Notes under the pieces: model-generated
What the model was told of the DNA's origin: nothing
Database searches by the model: none
What the model saw: the letters and a program-made list of their open reading frames with translations, nothing else
Part shown: one piece after another, positions 30,513 to 32,889 of the stretch
How positions within the stretch are numbered: position 1 is the first letter of the stretch
How the letters are laid out: every line of letters starts with the position of its first letter
From: Fragilaria radians
Lineage: Eukaryota > Bacillariophyta > Fragilariophyceae > Fragilariales > Fragilariaceae
Direction: 5' to 3'
Assembly (NCBI GenBank): GCA_900642245.1
Contig: CAAAJI010000210.1
Span: 16,154 to 49,042 of the forward strand
DNA length: 32,889 nucleotides
Program-made: the position numbers and the translations under genes

Positions 30513-31967
30513 ATGAAACATCTAATATTTGGGGCAATGACATTTTCGTTCTTTTTGACAGCGAAATCATTTCTTTCGCCCGTAAAGTTTCGGCTTGGAA
30601 CTACCAATTGCTGTGTATCTCCATATTTGTTTTCCTTGCGTAACGGTCTCTCTGATGTCACTTTCGTTAATGACAAAGAAGATGATGGCGACGATCCAAG
30701 AAGATCAAATTCGAAATCACCATCAAGGCCAAAAGATCGAAATCAAAGTTCAAAAGTAACGTCGTGGAAAGAAAGGAATCAAAATTTCCTTGAGAAAGTG
30801 GATACCAAAATCCCTCGTCGAGACAGAAATGTTGAAAACACCTACGACGAAAATCGTCGAAATGTTCGAAACCGTAGTGAGGTTTCATGGGATAACAATC
30901 GAAGAGACAAAGTTACCTCCAAGGATAAAAGTTTCTTAGACTTGCGAGGAACTCGAGTATTTGTGAAGAATATTCCAAGTCATGTAACTTGGCAAACACT
31001 CAAGGATCATTTTGGTATTGCCGGTACTGTAATCTATGCCTCCATCAGTGTAGATCGTGAAACGGGAGAACCCAAGGACCATGGCATTGTAGAATTTGAG
31101 ACAAAGGAGGAGGCACAAAATGCAATTCAGATAATTCGTGATCATCCTCTGGAGGGTGTGAAACTTTATGTTCGAGCGGATATTAAGGGTGACGAAAACA
31201 AGAAGGGATCCTTCCCAGGAAGAGAAGGCAGGGAACAACAGTCGACATCACCAGGGTGGAGATGTGCAAATGAGGATGCATTGGAATTGATAGATCCAGA
31301 TTCTCTGGATATCATTCTGTCACTGATCCAAACACGCGATTCTGCACGACGCAATGCAAATTATGTCAAGTCAGATCAGTTACGAGAAGAGCTTAAGGCG
31401 CAACATGGTGTTCATATTGACGACCGATTAAAAATGTGGTGGGTATCTCTGGATGGTAAGCATATTCCTGAATCTGTCGCTTCCATCAAGGGGGACGGAA
31501 GATGGGGGAGTCTTAAGCCCTGGTCACGTATTCCAACATCACCCGAAAATGATGCCCTAGTAAATTCAAATCTAGTTTACAGGCTACTACGCCAACGTGA
31601 TATGGCTCGTCAAGAGAAAGATTTTAACAAAGCTGATAATTTGTTGGAGCAAGTTGTTTCATGTGGAGCAGGTGATTTGACAATTCGAATCCATGATGAG
31701 AGTCGGACATGGCGAATCTGGACCAAGGATCAGCCCGAGAAAGTTAAGTTTGAACGTCCCGAAGGAAGGAGCAGCGTTAGAGATGGTAAAAAGAAAATGA
31801 GGGATGAAAACGATAACCTTGACTCAAAAGCTGTCTATGACGAATGCATGTCACTAGTCAATAAATATGCTCCAGATAAGGTTGATGAGATTCGAGAGAT
31901 GTTAACAGTATTCCAAGGTCGTGAAATTACAATATTGAATAAGCTCAAAACTCGATTCATGGTATAA
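30513..31967 (+). CDS. Plastid-type RNA-binding protein: RRM plus two CysRS-tail-like repeats
   Basis: A 484-residue intronless protein. Residues 1-19 form a signal peptide (LIFGAMTFSFFLTA) whose end, AKS|FLSP, resembles the Phe-containing cleavage motif of diatom plastid precursors, followed by a basic Ser-rich stretch; import into the complex plastid is therefore likely. A charged, Arg/Asn-rich linker leads to one RRM (about 147-222) with RVFVKNIP as RNP2 and KDHGIVEF as RNP1. Two related modules follow: about 263-312 (TRDSARRNANYVKSDQLREE, then IDDRLKMWW) and about 353-405 (QRDMARQEKDFNKADNLLEQ, then WRIW). These look like the C-terminal helical tail of bacterial-type cysteinyl-tRNA synthetase (R..AR...DF..AD.LR.EL...G....D...W). 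No synthetase core is present. A role in plastid RNA processing or translation is inference. It is convergent with the gene at 32167-32863. Confidence 0.87.
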   Translation: MKHLIFGAMTFSFFLTAKSFLSPVKFRLGTTNCCVSPYLFSLRNGLSDVTFVNDKEDDGDDPRRSNSKSPSRPKDRNQSSKVTSWKERNQNFLEKVDTKIPRRDRNVENTYDENRRNVRNRSEVSWDNNRRDKVTSKDKSFLDLRGTRVFVKNIPSHVTWQTLKDHFGIAGTVIYASISVDRETGEPKDHGIVEFETKEEAQNAIQIIRDHPLEGVKLYVRADIKGDENKKGSFPGREGREQQSTSPGWRCANEDALELIDPDSLDIILSLIQTRDSARRNANYVKSDQLREELKAQHGVHIDDRLKMWWVSLDGKHIPESVASIKGDGRWGSLKPWSRIPTSPENDALVNSNLVYRLLRQRDMARQEKDFNKADNLLEQVVSCGAGDLTIRIHDESRTWRIWTKDQPEKVKFERPEGRSSVRDGKKKMRDENDNLDSKAVYDECMSLVNKYAPDKVDEIREMLTVFQGREITILNKLKTRFMV

Positions 31968-32166
31968 TAAGAGTAAATGGATACTAAGTTGTTAGTATCG
32001 ATTTATATCGGTTACTTAGCCATGAGAAACTGCCATGCAAAATTTCATAGACTTGCTTGCCGTAGGATCATGGTTTCCAGGAAATGAATTATACAATGTC
32101 CAATGGCAACTCGTGAGATGATCACATGGAGGTTACATCACTTTCGAGGAACATGTAAAATGGTTA

Positions 32167-32863
32167 TCACACAGCTCTACCAAGGATACCATCTACGCGA
32201 GGTGCCAAGTAAGGGTGATCTTGCCACTGTGAACCACCAGTTGAAGAATCCACTGGATCATCATCGACTTCATAAGGATATAATGAACAGCAGGTGCAAT
32301 TCGATTTGTTATCAGGATTTTGCACTCGTTCTAAAGGATGGTAGCTTTGATACTGTGAGAAGAAATCTTATAATTTAACGAATAAAATCCAAAACATACC
32401 TTACTTCTCCAAACATTGGAATAATGACTATACCCCTAGTGGGTACACTAGTCCAACCTTTACCTTCCCATTTCAAACGCATGGGATGAACAGCAGTTTG
32501 ACCCCCATATAGTAAAAGCCTTCCAAATTCGTCTCTGCTAACAGCATACGCCCCCATGCCAGTCAAGCAAAGCACCAAAGGAGCGAGGATCACCACGAAA
32601 ACGCGAGTTTCAATCTCCACTGGTCTGGATAAAGGCATAACCTCTGCCAACACTATAATTAGCACGATGGCGATAGCAGCGGCCATCGAGTAAAGGATTC
32701 CAGCTGTCAGCTGCGATTCAGTAAGTCGATAGTAACCCACTTGATGTCCATAAATTATGTACATGAGAGCCAACGAAGCCATCGATAGTACAGCCACAAC
32801 AGGAGCCACGACGATACGCCAATCCAATTCGCGAACACCGTAGTCAACTTTCATTGTTGCCAT
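32167..32863 (-). CDS. Three-TM membrane protein of unknown function (two exons)
   Basis: Two minus-strand exons, 32863-32405 (153 codons) and 32352-32167 (61 codons plus TGA), give a 214-residue protein. Exon 1 has three hydrophobic helices (about residues 17-38, 52-77 and 88-108) and a conserved-looking end RLKWEGKGW...IVIIPMFGE. Exon 2 adds a soluble, acidic tail with YQSYHPLERVQNPDNKSNCT, an adjacent CTCC cysteine cluster, a DDD run and APRVDGILGRAV. Without splicing, exon 1 would read only nine more residues into the intron before a stop. The splice sites and the long open second exon make the spliced model better. I recognise no family. The ATG at 32861-32863 is near the window edge, so a further 5' exon cannot be excluded. 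Confidence 0.72.
32353..32404 (-). other. Intron of the three-TM gene
   Basis: A 52-bp intron, phase 0, with donor GGAGAA|GTAAGG and acceptor TTTCTTCTCACAG|TATCAA on the minus strand. The pyrimidine-rich acceptor and the 61-codon open frame beyond it support the call. Confidence 0.75.
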
Positions 32864-32889
32864 GATTAAAGTGGAGAGTAGAAGAATCC

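Noticed and set aside
32103..32378. Plus-strand 91-codon frame after the RRM gene
   Set aside because: It is the antisense shadow of exon 2 of the three-TM gene, which has splice sites and a continuous reading on the other strand.
1..32889. CRISPR array, bacterial operon or phage module
   Set aside because: The genes carry eukaryotic introns and eukaryotic families, and no regularly spaced repeats of the CRISPR kind occur; the only periodic array is the 59-bp minisatellite.

Overview
The window looks like nuclear DNA from a diatom or a close stramenopile relative. It is AT-rich, with compact genes carrying few short introns (about 50-90 bp, GT...AG). Four things point to diatoms: decayed Ty1/copia retroelements of the type common in diatoms, two proteins built from helicase-associated (HA) repeats, a membrane protein with a diatom-like cysteine motif, and an RNA-binding protein whose N-terminus looks like a signal peptide followed by a Phe, the pattern of diatom plastid precursors. 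I cannot name the species.

Layout. Bases 1-2.6 kb hold two minus-strand genes: an Mpo1-like (DUF962) membrane dioxygenase and a histidine-phosphatase/phosphoglycerate-mutase-like enzyme. From about 4.2 to 10.0 kb lies a nested graveyard of mobile DNA. A plus-strand copia gag relic and a plus-strand copia reverse transcriptase/RNase H relic are separated by two same-orientation ~400-bp repeats that carry a tRNA-like (Pol III box B) module. Between those repeats sit a minus-strand copia RNase H fragment and a 59-bp minisatellite. From 11.6 to 19.5 kb, two near-identical HA-repeat genes stand in direct orientation 7.2 kb apart, with a divergent, apparently signal-peptide-bearing proteasome alpha2-like gene between them. 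The stretch 19.5-21.9 kb has no confident gene but holds a chain of same-strand decayed or spliced coding fragments and an 18-bp perfect palindrome.

From 21.9 to 27.0 kb the window is ordinary gene-dense DNA: a single-pass cysteine-motif membrane protein, a three-exon CELF/Bruno-like RNA-binding protein (606 aa after splicing), a thiol/halide methyltransferase of the TPMT family, and a small conserved-looking hypothetical protein. A 3.5-kb gap follows, with one plausible two-exon fragment and a solo-LTR-like segment. The window closes with a probably plastid-targeted RRM protein carrying two CysRS-tail-like repeats, convergent with a two-exon three-TM protein reconstructed here.

The genes do not form one pathway, and no operon-like grouping is expected. 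The most interesting items are the secretory-type proteasome alpha2 paralog, the mosaic divergence of the HA gene pair (consistent with gene conversion), the paired tRNA-like repeats bracketing a nested insertion inside copia, and the RRM plus CysRS-like architecture. All family calls are from reading translated sequence by eye. No database search was run, and counts of differences are hand counts.
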